DNA from: an uncultured Clostridium sp.
GTDB taxonomy: Bacteria; Bacillota; Clostridia; TANB77; CAG-508
NCBI GenBank assembly: GCA_946498265.1
Contig: CAMMNR010000082.1
Location: 1-7,556 of the forward strand
Direction: 5' to 3'
Length of the DNA: 7,556 nucleotides
Under the pieces are notes generated by a model. That model saw nothing but the letters and a program-made list of their open reading frames with translations, was not told where the DNA came from and did not search any database. This document shows positions 1 through 6,964 of this stretch, in pieces. Position numbers and translations under genes: made by a program. Positions within the stretch are counted from its first letter, which is position 1; each line of letters begins with the position of its first letter.

Positions 1-61
1 TAGTGGTTTTCCCTGTTCCGCCTTTCTGGTTGGCAATCGCAATTACTTTGCAATTTGCCAT
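1..61 (-). CDS. parA: ParA/Soj-family partition ATPase, N-terminal fragment
   Basis: Only the first 20 codons are in the window; the gene continues past the left edge. The translation begins MANCKVIAIANQKGGTGKTT, which carries the deviant Walker A motif KGGTGKT with the signature lysine typical of ParA/MinD ATPases. ParA proteins bind DNA non-specifically and, with ParB and a centromere site, segregate plasmids or stabilise integrative elements. The ATG at 61 is preceded at good distance by an AGGAGG ribosome site (about 70-77). Its base composition is less AT-rich than the cargo genes to the right. The neighbouring terminator (139-180) separates it from the ABC-3C operon. A ParA-type start is clear; whether it is parA or another member of the family (for example MinD-like) cannot be settled from 20 residues. 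Confidence 0.85.
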   Translation of the reverse strand, partial: MANCKVIAIANQKGGTGKTT

Positions 62-90
62 CACGGTTTCCTCCTTTCCTAAAAATTTAA

Positions 91-120
91 TAGCCATCTT
101 CCCGTGTGGGGAAATGGCTA
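91..120 (-). promoter_or_regulatory. Hairpin in the leader upstream of parA (attenuator or second terminator)
   Basis: Seven bases, TAGCCAT, at 91-97 pair perfectly with ATGGCTA at 114-120. After one mismatch, five more pairs (one G-T) continue inward to a GTGT loop at 104-107. On the minus strand the hairpin is followed by TTAAATTTTT (81-90) and then the parA ribosome site. It could be a weak terminator backing up the one at 139-180, or an attenuator controlling parA. The T tract is interrupted, so termination efficiency is uncertain. Confidence 0.45.
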
Positions 121-138
121 TGTATAAAAATAGACATG

Positions 139-180
139 AAAAAAGCCGGAGGATTTTCAGTCATTGAAAACCTTCCGGCT
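139..180 (-). terminator. Rho-independent terminator of the ABC-3C operon
   Basis: On the minus strand AGCCGGAAGG opens a long stem (144-180) that closes around a short ATGAC-type loop and ends with CCGGCT, followed directly by six T residues (139-144). It begins 8 nt after the stop codon of the ATPase gene. The stem is nearly continuous, with GC-rich lower pairs and a TTTTCA/TGAAAA upper part. This is the textbook form of an intrinsic terminator and marks the end of the leftward operon. Confidence 0.85.
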
Positions 181-187
181 ATGTAAA

Positions 188-2206
188 TTAATCCATTTTT
201 TGTAATGCCTTATTTTGCACCATAATCAGCTTATAAGATTTGTCCTCTATTTCTTCAAGTGTCGCTTTTGTATCACTATCTTTAATAGTAATTCCTACTA
301 TCGTCTGACATGCATTTCCGAGATTCAAAATACTTTCGAAAAAACTACTCATATTCTCAGGTACAATACTGTGTTGATTAGGCTCATCAAATATCAAAAC
401 ATTAGGATGATTCCCACCTTTTTCCATTGAAACTTGCATTAGCGCAACAGTGTACGCCCATATTCCTCTAATATTATCACTTGCGGAAGAATCAAACTTC
501 ATGTCAAACTCTTCAATGACTGGTAAATATGTTTCCTTAGAAATACTAATTTCATCCATATTTGCCACACTCTTATATCCATAGGTTTTTAAATTTGCAA
601 CAAAATGTTCCCTAAGTAATGACAATTTTTCTAAATCTAATTGAGTAAACTTTTGAGTAGGAACCTTCTCTTTATCTTCCAAATACTTTTTCCAATCCTT
701 AGATAAATCTAATAGCTTACTTTTCTTTTCTTCTACAAAAGATAATAACGTTTCCATCTTTTCAATTTTACTCTGAACATCTATTTTTTTATAAACGATT
801 GTCTCTGAAACACTATCATCCACAGAATATAAATCACTGCGAACTGCCTTTGCTAATCGCTGCAATGAAAATACTTTTCCCATTAGCATTTGGATTTTCC
901 TATCCATTTCATCGCGACTTTTAATATGACTTTCCCTTGCATAATTAAGCATAATTTTCTGTGCTTCTAAATGACGTATATTTTCGTCTATACTCATTAT
1001 TTCCATACCTTCAATTGTTGGCAATAAAGTATCCGGTATTTTTTGCTGACATATTGGACAAATATTTTCAGAAACTGAACATCCTACTTTTGATCCTAGG
1101 TCTCTTAGTCGAGCTGCATCTTTATTATTTTTTAAATCATTCTCAACAACTTCTAAATTGCTATTTAAAACTTGAATCGATGCTTTTTCATGAAGTACCT
1201 GTTTCCTTAACACATTTATATCTTCTTTATATTTTTCGATATCTGTTTCAATTTCTTCCAACTCATGTTGGAGCTTATCGAAATTATCAATTACTTTTGG
1301 TTTAATCACTTCTAATTTTTTATATTCTTCTTTTTGATTTTCCAAATATTCCTCTACATCTTTATCGTCCTTTAGAACATGCACTCCGGTCATGTTTATA
1401 GCATTTATAATACAAGGCTTTAAAGGAACTCCTATTATAGAACAAGTTTCTCGATTAACTGCATTAAACAGTTCTCTTACATGAAGCTCCCATTCACTTT
1501 TAATTTTATACTCTTCTGATTTTAAATGTTCTTTATTTTTTTCATTAACCAACGTATCTAAATTAAGCACAAATTCTATTACTCTTTTTTTGGAATCTTT
1601 TATTCCCAAATAAGGCATGCCAGAAAAAAGATCCCCCCACCCATGTTTTTGTTCAATAAACATACAAGAGAACAAAAGTTGTAAATATAGTTTACGCTGA
1701 TTGCCATCTGTTGATGGAACCGTTGGCAAATCAAGATGTAAAAATTTTTCCAAAAAATGATGAAACCCTTTGTCATTCACTGCTGCATTTTGCATATGAA
1801 CATACATATCTTCAACAAGAGTGTCCTTATTATTAATATCTTTAAGTTTTGAAAAAAACACGCTAATTAGTTTTGTATCTCTATTTTCCATTTTAGCAGA
1901 TCTGAAAAGAGAGATTATTTCTATCCCATTAGAAATCTCTAAATACATTTTCGCCTCAAGCACGTGCAATTTTTTCTCGCCATCTTCAATAAATGTCTTA
2001 TATACAGATGTTAATACCTTTTCTCCCTTTCCTCCAATTATCTCTTCAAATCCAAGACAATAGTATATTGCTTCCAGTATTGAGCTTTTTCCACATGTAT
2101 TGTCTTCGCTCGCAAGAAAATTTAGCCCCGAATCAAACGATTCATCTACCCCATATTGTCCATTTTCCGTTTCTATTTCAATCCGTAATCGGTTAATCTT
2201 CAGCAT
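188..2206 (-). CDS. ABC-3C system SMC/Rad50-like ATPase with CPIC zinc hook
   Basis: A 672-aa ATPase, the NTP-driven core of an ABC-three-component conflict system; residue numbers here count from the ATG at 2212. Walker A is SEDNTCGKSS (35-44), lacking the usual first glycine, as I recall for ABC-3C ATPases. A Q-loop-like FIEQKHGW lies near 185-192. Two probable coiled-coil arms (about 285-370 and 405-520) flank a CPIC zinc-hook motif (C385, C388). A degenerate signature region, SSASDNIRGIWAYT (575-588), precedes Walker B VLIFDE (605-610). The head-arm-hook-arm-head order is that of Rad50/SMC proteins. The start at 2206 is preferred because GGAGGT sits 6 nt before it, whereas it touches the ATG at 2212. 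The start overlaps the middle-component stop by 14 nt, indicating coupling. Such ATPases are thought to sense or load on nucleic acid and trigger an effector; that role here is inferred. Confidence 0.85.
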   Translation of the reverse strand: MLKINRLRIEIETENGQYGVDESFDSGLNFLASEDNTCGKSSILEAIYYCLGFEEIIGGKGEKVLTSVYKTFIEDGEKKLHVLEAKMYLEISNGIEIISLFRSAKMENRDTKLISVFFSKLKDINNKDTLVEDMYVHMQNAAVNDKGFHHFLEKFLHLDLPTVPSTDGNQRKLYLQLLFSCMFIEQKHGWGDLFSGMPYLGIKDSKKRVIEFVLNLDTLVNEKNKEHLKSEEYKIKSEWELHVRELFNAVNRETCSIIGVPLKPCIINAINMTGVHVLKDDKDVEEYLENQKEEYKKLEVIKPKVIDNFDKLQHELEEIETDIEKYKEDINVLRKQVLHEKASIQVLNSNLEVVENDLKNNKDAARLRDLGSKVGCSVSENICPICQQKIPDTLLPTIEGMEIMSIDENIRHLEAQKIMLNYARESHIKSRDEMDRKIQMLMGKVFSLQRLAKAVRSDLYSVDDSVSETIVYKKIDVQSKIEKMETLLSFVEEKKSKLLDLSKDWKKYLEDKEKVPTQKFTQLDLEKLSLLREHFVANLKTYGYKSVANMDEISISKETYLPVIEEFDMKFDSSASDNIRGIWAYTVALMQVSMEKGGNHPNVLIFDEPNQHSIVPENMSSFFESILNLGNACQTIVGITIKDSDTKATLEEIEDKSYKLIMVQNKALQKMD

Positions 2207-2675
2207 TTCCATACCTCCATGCGGACATTAAATTCTCTATTTTTTCTGTTGTTAACTTGTTTCCTATCTTTACAAGATACTCCTTTTCTCTAGTCATTAG
2301 GTTATCATCTTTTTTTATTTCTCTTACCAGTTTTTTACCTTTATCGGTTAACTTTAATGTTCCATTTTTAAGTTGAAAAATAAGTCCTTCAGCTAGTGCA
2401 TACTTTACAGCATGATTAATTGCTGGATCAAATCGAACTAGAATATACGAGATTTTCTCATTCACATATTTCTCCAACTTATTCATATTATCTTGCGTGT
2501 TTAAAGCACAAGATAAAATATGTAACTTAATTAAAGAACAACCACTTCTGCCCGAACAACATAATGCAATCACCAAACAAATTTGCGATAATTTATAGCT
2601 AATTCTATAATTGTAAGGAACCGCATCCGGTTTTGAATCAAAAATAATCTCATCAGTTAATAGATATTCTTTCAA
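2193..2675 (-). CDS. ABC-3C system middle component
   Basis: A 160-aa protein lying between the effector-type gene and the ATPase, the usual position of the middle component (MC) of ABC-3C systems. The segment VRFDPAINHAVKYALAEGLI (80-99), followed by an NGTLKLTDKGKKL stretch (104-116), resembles the winged-helix-like core I associate with MC proteins (DP...A...A..EGL, then a short beta wing and LT.KG). An N-terminal hydrophobic, cysteine-rich helix (30-46) has no obvious signal peptide character. MC proteins are thought to bridge ATPase and effector; no enzymatic motif is visible. The start is TTG at 2673-2675, with AGGTG 5 nt upstream; an in-frame ATT just before it is a less likely start. 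It begins 8 nt after the upstream stop and overlaps the ATPase start, so translation is probably coupled. Confidence 0.7.
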   Translation of the reverse strand: MKEYLLTDEIIFDSKPDAVPYNYRISYKLSQICLVIALCCSGRSGCSLIKLHILSCALNTQDNMNKLEKYVNEKISYILVRFDPAINHAVKYALAEGLIFQLKNGTLKLTDKGKKLVREIKKDDNLMTREKEYLVKIGNKLTTEKIENLMSAWRYGNAED

Positions 2676-2683
2676 AATGGCAC

Positions 2684-3634
2684 CTACTTTCTAAACTGCA
2701 TAGAGCAATCCGCTAACCACATGCTGATAATATCTGTTTTTAATTCAAGAATAGATGCAGCCGAAAAATATCCGCATGTATCCTTTAATTGTTGTTCAAA
2801 ATCTTTCAGTATTTCATTAAATATGTCACTATTCATAGTTTTATCTGTGTTCATCATTGTTTTCATTTTAACTTGTTTTTTGTATGCTTGCTCTAACCTA
2901 TACACATCTTCATATATTTCTGCATAAGAGACTCTAAGAGTTTTCATTATTTCCATCCCCTTAATATATGAATCAATATATAAGTCAACAACTTCGTTAA
3001 AATCTTCTTCGACAGCAATGGTTCCCATTACTGCTTCTACTTTTCTTTTTATATTTTTTACCTTTTCAGAGTCGCAATTCAGCCAATCTGGTCGTTTAGC
3101 TTCAATCCCTGATAAATCTAACTTAGTATCTGTTAATGATTTTCTAATTGTTCTTGTTATTTCAAATCTAAAATCTTCTGCCTGTTTTATTACAATGATA
3201 AACTTGTCATCAATATAATCATAAAGCGTTGGATTAGCCTTCTTTTTATTTATTACTTCTTTTTTCTTACTAGCAGCATGCTGTATTATTCTTGAATCTT
3301 TATAATATGGAATAACAAAATGCCATTCTTTTATAGGGGGGACTCCTAACTCTTTTAGTCTCTTTTTATAATCCAGTGATAAAAGTTTATTAATATCTTT
3401 TGTCATCTTATCTCTTTGATGTGCATATAGCTCATCATCTGAATATTCTCGTTCCGGACAATAGCATTGGTTTACAATCCCATTTTGTGTAAACCCTTCT
3501 ATACCAGCATCTCCTTCGTGAATCGCAGGTACTTCCATATAGTGTTCAGATTGATATCTGATTCTATAACACGATTGGCATAATTCTTCCCACGAATCCC
3601 CGTCTAATTTCCCTTCATAAAAATCTAAAATCAT
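2684..3634 (-). CDS. ABC-3C effector/CTD protein with nuclease-like N terminus
   Basis: A 316-aa protein, probably the effector-bearing third component of the ABC-3C system. The N-terminal 60 residues contain SWEELCQ (about 14-20), GDAGIEGFT (41-49) and VNQCYCPE (54-61). The spacing of E, D-x-G-I-E-G and Q-x-Y resembles Mrr-like PD-(D/E)XK endonucleases, but the expected lysine after Q is replaced, so activity is uncertain. The middle is lysine-rich and charged; the C-terminal third is helical and would be the CTD that contacts the middle component. The ATG at 3634 is preferred over GTG at 3646 because GGTGGTGG precedes it at ribosome-site distance. It overlaps the upstream 77-aa gene by 20 nt. 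Family assignment rests on motif recall and gene order; the nuclease call is the weakest part. Confidence 0.6.
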   Translation of the reverse strand: MILDFYEGKLDGDSWEELCQSCYRIRYQSEHYMEVPAIHEGDAGIEGFTQNGIVNQCYCPEREYSDDELYAHQRDKMTKDINKLLSLDYKKRLKELGVPPIKEWHFVIPYYKDSRIIQHAASKKKEVINKKKANPTLYDYIDDKFIIVIKQAEDFRFEITRTIRKSLTDTKLDLSGIEAKRPDWLNCDSEKVKNIKRKVEAVMGTIAVEEDFNEVVDLYIDSYIKGMEIMKTLRVSYAEIYEDVYRLEQAYKKQVKMKTMMNTDKTMNSDIFNEILKDFEQQLKDTCGYFSAASILELKTDIISMWLADCSMQFRK

Positions 3635-3848
3635 TAAGACCACCACCCAATATTTTTACAGATATTGTAGATTCATGCAATGGAGTAGTTGAAATTGCGC
3701 TTGAATCAATTATTATTTCTTTATTAGTATCAAGAATTCTTATTTTAACTAAATGTACTTTTTCAAATATGTTAAGAAGAAGTACTCGTTTACTTATATA
3801 ATAGTAATTCTCATTTTTCTTTAGGTTGATAACATCACTTTGCCTCAT
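3615..3848 (-). CDS. Small beta-rich protein heading the ABC-3C operon, function unknown
   Basis: A 77-aa protein with no family I can name. Alternating hydrophobic strands run through YYYISKRVLLLNIFEKVHLV (15-34), KIRILD (35-40) and KEIIIDSSAIS (43-53), ending with TISVKILGGG (61-70). This pattern suggests a small SH3-like or OB-like barrel. No signal peptide, cysteine pair or catalytic motif is visible. A longer frame opens at the TTG at 3890, but its first 14 codons cover a TATAAT promoter element, so the ATG at 3848 with GGAAGTGAAG upstream is preferred. Its stop overlaps the start of the effector gene, making it part of the ABC-3C operon. It may be an accessory, regulatory or antidote-like subunit; this is inference from position only. 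Confidence 0.6.
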   Translation of the reverse strand: MRQSDVINLKKNENYYYISKRVLLLNIFEKVHLVKIRILDTNKEIIIDSSAISTTPLHESTISVKILGGGLNDFRFL

Positions 3849-3870
3849 ATACTTCTTCACTTCCTGTCCT

Positions 3871-3885
3871 ATTATATCATGGACA
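3871..3885 (-). promoter_or_regulatory. Extended -10 promoter of the ABC-3C operon with a flanking dyad
   Basis: On the minus strand TGATATAAT (3871-3879) is a perfect extended -10 (TGnTATAAT). No good -35 lies 17 nt upstream, where TAGTTT is the nearest, which is acceptable for extended -10 promoters. Transcription would start near 3864, giving a short leader with a ribosome site and the ATG at 3848. The inverted arms TGTCC (3865-3869) and GGACA (3881-3885) flank the -10 symmetrically, which would suit a repressor operator, though 5-bp arms can arise by chance. Confidence 0.6.
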
Positions 3886-3910
3886 AGCAACCAAAACTAT
3901 GCACTATAAT

Positions 3911-3946
3911 AAGAAAAGCCGGTTGCCTTTTATCTAAACAACCAGC
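3911..3946 (-). terminator. Probable terminator between the radical SAM operon and the ABC-3C operon
   Basis: On the minus strand GCTGGTTG (3939-3946) pairs with CAACCGGC (3918-3925): eight pairs, one of them G-T, around a 13-nt loop, followed by TTTTCTT (3911-3917). It lies about 170 nt after the stop of the cysteine-hydrolase gene and just upstream of the ABC-3C promoter, so it plausibly separates the two transcripts. The large loop and interrupted T tract lower confidence. The rest of the 3947-4113 spacer holds no reading frame or other signal that I can support. Confidence 0.55.
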
Positions 3947-4113
3947 CATATTATCCAAGAGATATTATTCTATTAAGTTAATATTTCCCCATTACAAATT
4001 CTTTCTTCAAAATAATAAAGCTACTCTAAACCTAATTATTTTCAATGCTTTCCGCTACCTATGTTCCTGCCAAAACTCTAGGAAACTCTAATTAACTTTG
4101 TGGATCCAACATT

Positions 4114-4659
4114 TTATGAGTCAATAGAAAACGTATAAATTCCGCCATGTCTATATTGGATGGCATCATATAAATGCAACTCATTTACAAGTTTCTTCCC
4201 ATAGCCATCCGGTCCTGGATCATATATTATAACCTCATCATTTACATTTACCTCGCTAATTAGACTAACATGCCCCAACTCATTAGCATATTCTTTTCCA
4301 TATAGTATTCCATAACTATAACTACATATAAGATATTCTCTATGCCTTAAATGTTTTCTGATAAAATCCGCAAAGCAAATATCGGAAACTCTATTTATTT
4401 CGTAATAATTAATTTTAAATTTTATTCTATTTTTTTCAAAAAATTCTTGGATCTTTTCCAGATCAATATGAATGCCAAAATCTAATGAAGATGAACTCTC
4501 CGATTGATTATTAATAATCCTTTTATATCCACAAGGTACAACAATTCCAAAATACTCTGCAATCTCAAATTGACTAATATTCATATCAAATGCATCATTT
4601 ATAATCATTTCTAACAGAGCCGGAAAGCACAAATAATTTTCGGCTATAACATTTTTCAT
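4114..4659 (-). CDS. C39/papain-like cysteine hydrolase, probable
   Basis: A 181-aa protein with the order of catalytic residues expected of a C39-type or papain-like cysteine peptidase: C11 in NYLCFPALLEM near the N terminus, H130 in ELGHVSLI, and D147 in VIIYDPGPDGYG. The region after the histidine, with alternating strands ending RHGGIYTFS (170-178), also fits this fold. No transmembrane helix is seen, so it is not a C39 domain fused to an ABC exporter. It could be a peptidase, an amidase or acyltransferase of the BtrH_N-like type, or an inactive binding domain. The ATG at 4659 overlaps the stop of the MazG-like gene in an ATGA arrangement, placing it last in the four-gene operon. Confidence in the reading frame is high and in the family moderate. 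Confidence 0.6.
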   Translation of the reverse strand: MKNVIAENYLCFPALLEMIINDAFDMNISQFEIAEYFGIVVPCGYKRIINNQSESSSSLDFGIHIDLEKIQEFFEKNRIKFKINYYEINRVSDICFADFIRKHLRHREYLICSYSYGILYGKEYANELGHVSLISEVNVNDEVIIYDPGPDGYGKKLVNELHLYDAIQYRHGGIYTFSIDS

Positions 4660-5060
4660 CTATTTTCACTCTCCTCTAACATTTTATTTATGATGTTTTC
4701 TAATTCTGAATGAGGATCTTTCCATGTTTTAGGTTTTATAGTTTTTCCATCCACCCCATAATGCGGTTTCCCGTCATTCCATAATTTACTCATATTAGCG
4801 TTGTGTACAACGCTAAAAAGCTTTTCTGGTTTTATTCCCATTTCAACAAGTGTACCTAATGCAAAATAAATCAAGTCAATCATCGCATCAGCCTGTTCTA
4901 CAATATCCGGAGCCTCTATAAACTCATTGATCTCTTCCAACATCCATGTGTATCGTTTTTTTGCCCTACTTTCATCCATCATGATAGGCTTTTCGGAAAC
5001 GGGATGTCCAAATTTGATTTGAAATTCTTTAACTTTACTCCATTCTTCATTAATGCTCAT
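4656..5060 (-). CDS. MazG/PRA-PH-like nucleoside triphosphate pyrophosphohydrolase
   Basis: A 134-aa all-alpha protein of the MazG/phosphoribosyl-ATP pyrophosphohydrolase superfamily, which hydrolyses NTPs or related nucleotides to monophosphate and pyrophosphate with Mg2+. The metal-binding acidic residues are visible as LEEINEF (E42, E43, E46) and VEQADAMID (E55, D58, D62). The NANMSKLWNDGKP segment (87-99) and the following GVDGKTIKP turn resemble the C-terminal part of short PRA-PH-like proteins of phages and bacteria. The ATG at 5060 has GGAGGT 7 nt upstream and is preferred over the ATG at 5075, which lies next to that ribosome site. It overlaps the phosphoribosyltransferase stop by 11 nt. 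In this operon it may supply, clean up or deplete a nucleotide pool. Confidence 0.8.
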   Translation of the reverse strand: MSINEEWSKVKEFQIKFGHPVSEKPIMMDESRAKKRYTWMLEEINEFIEAPDIVEQADAMIDLIYFALGTLVEMGIKPEKLFSVVHNANMSKLWNDGKPHYGVDGKTIKPKTWKDPHSELENIINKMLEESENR

Positions 5061-6114
5061 TTGTATTACCTCCATAATAAAATTTCTTATTTCTTTTTAA
5101 TTCTGCAATAATATTATCAACCAATTCTCTATCTTCTTTTATGTAGTAACTTAACACATCACAACTAGGTTTATCAATACTTTCTTTTTCTTTCCTAGTT
5201 TTTGCATCAATAGTTGCATTATAAATTTGACCTTTCGACTGCTCATCAAGATCAAAATATCTGTATAATTTACAATTTAATTCACCAAACTTTTGATCAA
5301 TATCCCCCTTATCTCTATCTGCTCTAAATAAAACGAATGCTTTTTGAGGTTTTAAAATATTCATTTTACACGCATCTATCATTTCATTAAATTTTTTTAA
5401 TGTAGATAACAACTGTGTTCCTCCAGATGTGTTACAATCAACTAGGTATCCAATGAGTTTTTTCTTACTATTTTTGCTTTTATTCAATACTGAATACGAC
5501 CCTTCAAAATTAACTCGAATTACCGCTTCAGAAAGGGCTTGTCCAGGGGCAATGACTGATGACTTATCTTCACTATCCTTTACCACAATTAGTTCCGCAT
5601 TTAGACATTTAGCCACTGCTTGTGCAAAAAGCAGATTTCCCCCCTTAGGAACAATAATGAAATCTGGCATATCTATATTATTGTCTATCATTAAATTCAG
5701 CATGATACTGGTTAATTCATTTAAATCATTTTCATTATGTGATATTTCCATTGTGTTAATATAATATAAACTTTTTGAGATTGATTTTCCACCATAATTT
5801 ATCGGTTTTTCAAAATAAGTAAAGTATCTACTTAACAATATGATAAGCTTTTCACTTGCATTTCCTTCGTTAATTCCAGAATTATCCTTAATTTTTCTGC
5901 TTAAATCCGAAATATCATCCGTAATTTCTTTTGCGAGATCAACGCTATATCCTAATTGCAATAAAGCCCTTTCCATAATATTAATATCATAACGCCCATA
6001 AATCAGCCATGAATATTTTGAAGTTGGTTTTACAATACCCAAAATAGCGACTATCATTCTAACAGAATCTAAACCTAAAAGAAACAATATGACTGTATCA
6101 AAAAAGCTACTCAT
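5050..6114 (-). CDS. Phosphoribosyltransferase-fold protein
   Basis: A 354-aa protein whose middle contains a type I phosphoribosyltransferase fold. IIVPKGGNLLFAQAVAKCL (153-171) matches the region preceding the flexible loop in orotate-type enzymes. GYLVDCNTSGGTQ (222-234) matches the PRPP-binding loop hhhhDDxxxTGGT, with the second acidic residue replaced by cysteine and T by S. Such enzymes attach a base to, or remove it from, the ribose 5-phosphate of PRPP. The N-terminal 150 residues are extra: a hydrophobic first segment (5-28) and helical sequence I do not recognise. The C-terminal 90 residues are charged and helical. The ATG at 6114 lies 8 nt after GGGGGA; an adjacent TTG at 6117 is less likely. 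It overlaps the radical SAM stop by 8 nt. Substrate is unknown. Confidence 0.7.
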   Translation of the reverse strand: MSSFFDTVILFLLGLDSVRMIVAILGIVKPTSKYSWLIYGRYDINIMERALLQLGYSVDLAKEITDDISDLSRKIKDNSGINEGNASEKLIILLSRYFTYFEKPINYGGKSISKSLYYINTMEISHNENDLNELTSIMLNLMIDNNIDMPDFIIVPKGGNLLFAQAVAKCLNAELIVVKDSEDKSSVIAPGQALSEAVIRVNFEGSYSVLNKSKNSKKKLIGYLVDCNTSGGTQLLSTLKKFNEMIDACKMNILKPQKAFVLFRADRDKGDIDQKFGELNCKLYRYFDLDEQSKGQIYNATIDAKTRKEKESIDKPSCDVLSYYIKEDRELVDNIIAELKRNKKFYYGGNTNEH

Positions 6115-6883
6115 CAATAAAGTCCCCCATTTTTTTATGAATATAGGATAAAATTAAATTGTTATCCGATTCAAAATATTCACAACTTTTTTTTTCTATA
6201 TATTCATATAGCTGGCGTTTCTTTTCAACGTCTTCAATCACATTCCAATACTCTGGTTCGTTAAGCCAAGCAACTTTTCTTATAGACACATCGTATTTGC
6301 CCTCTATGTATTCTTTATAAAATCTGGAGTTAATGTCGACATATAAATCTCCCAACACAAACTTTTTTATAAAAGCCAAATCATCTATTATTTCTTTATA
6401 CTCTGTTAAAGTAATAAACGGCAAAATAGGTTTTATAATTGCACTCGTGTATATCCCCATATTCTGTACTTGTTCAAGCAAATTTACTCTTTGCCTATAA
6501 GTTGTTGTTCCCTTTTCTAACCTATCAATATAATATTTGTTAGAAAACGAAACACTTAATTTTACAAAACCTCGATTTTCGCGTTTTAATTCATTATCCA
6601 ACAATTTTAAATAATTTAACTGATTCGTATTTATCATTTGTTTAGTAGAAATACTTACATAAATAAATCGATTTTTTAATTTTAAAATATCTTTTAAAGG
6701 AATACTTTGTTCAAAAAACTCACTATCACAACATGGGTAAATTATCACAGAATCATCATCTGATTTGATTAGCTTTTCAACAGCAAATATTGGGTGCTTC
6801 GACTCTACATTTTGCCATTTAGCAAAGCAGTATGAACAACTTGCTCCGCATGGAACATTACCAGAAAAAAACTTTCTCTTCAA
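6107..6883 (-). CDS. Small radical SAM enzyme
   Basis: A 258-aa radical SAM protein. The [4Fe-4S]-binding triad is C12, C16 and C19 in VPCGASCSYCFAKW, close to the N terminus. Downstream, IYPCCDSEFF (48-57), FIYVSIST (73-80), a GTTTYRQRV turn (125-133) and MGIYTSAIIKPILPFI (142-157) follow the beta-alpha order of the radical SAM barrel and recall spore-photoproduct-lyase-like members. There is no SPASM or B12 domain, and the length is near the minimum for the fold. It generates a 5'-deoxyadenosyl radical; the substrate is unknown. The start is TTG at 6883, with AAAAGGAGT 9 nt upstream; an in-frame TAG just before it excludes an earlier start. It heads the four-gene operon and overlaps the phosphoribosyltransferase start by 8 nt. 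A RiPP maturase role is unlikely because no precursor peptide is evident. Confidence 0.8.
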   Translation of the reverse strand: MKRKFFSGNVPCGASCSYCFAKWQNVESKHPIFAVEKLIKSDDDSVIIYPCCDSEFFEQSIPLKDILKLKNRFIYVSISTKQMINTNQLNYLKLLDNELKRENRGFVKLSVSFSNKYYIDRLEKGTTTYRQRVNLLEQVQNMGIYTSAIIKPILPFITLTEYKEIIDDLAFIKKFVLGDLYVDINSRFYKEYIEGKYDVSIRKVAWLNEPEYWNVIEDVEKKRQLYEYIEKKSCEYFESDNNLILSYIHKKMGDFIDE

Positions 6884-6964
6884 TTTCTATTGACTCCTTT
6901 TCATTCATAATATGGTTCAATTTATTAAAAAAATAAAGCTTATTTAATATTCTATAACAACTGT

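Noticed and set aside
215..2196. Plus-strand reading frames of 67-114 codons opposite the ATPase gene
   Set aside because: They are antisense to a gene with clear ABC motifs, lack ribosome sites and have low-complexity, hydrophobic composition typical of shadows in AT-rich DNA.
3840..4091. Plus-strand 83-codon frame over the inter-operon spacer
   Set aside because: It covers the promoter, the probable terminator and part of the 77-aa gene on the other strand, has no ribosome site, and its translation resembles no protein I know.
6107..6883. Radical SAM plus C39-like protein as a RiPP maturation cluster
   Set aside because: No short precursor gene, no SPASM domain and no exporter are present. 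The PRTase and MazG-like neighbours point to nucleotide rather than peptide chemistry.
6915..6945. AATAAGC/TTTATT hairpin with a T run as a terminator before the radical SAM gene
   Set aside because: The stem is short and almost entirely A-T, and a terminator there would block the operon from the upstream promoter candidate.
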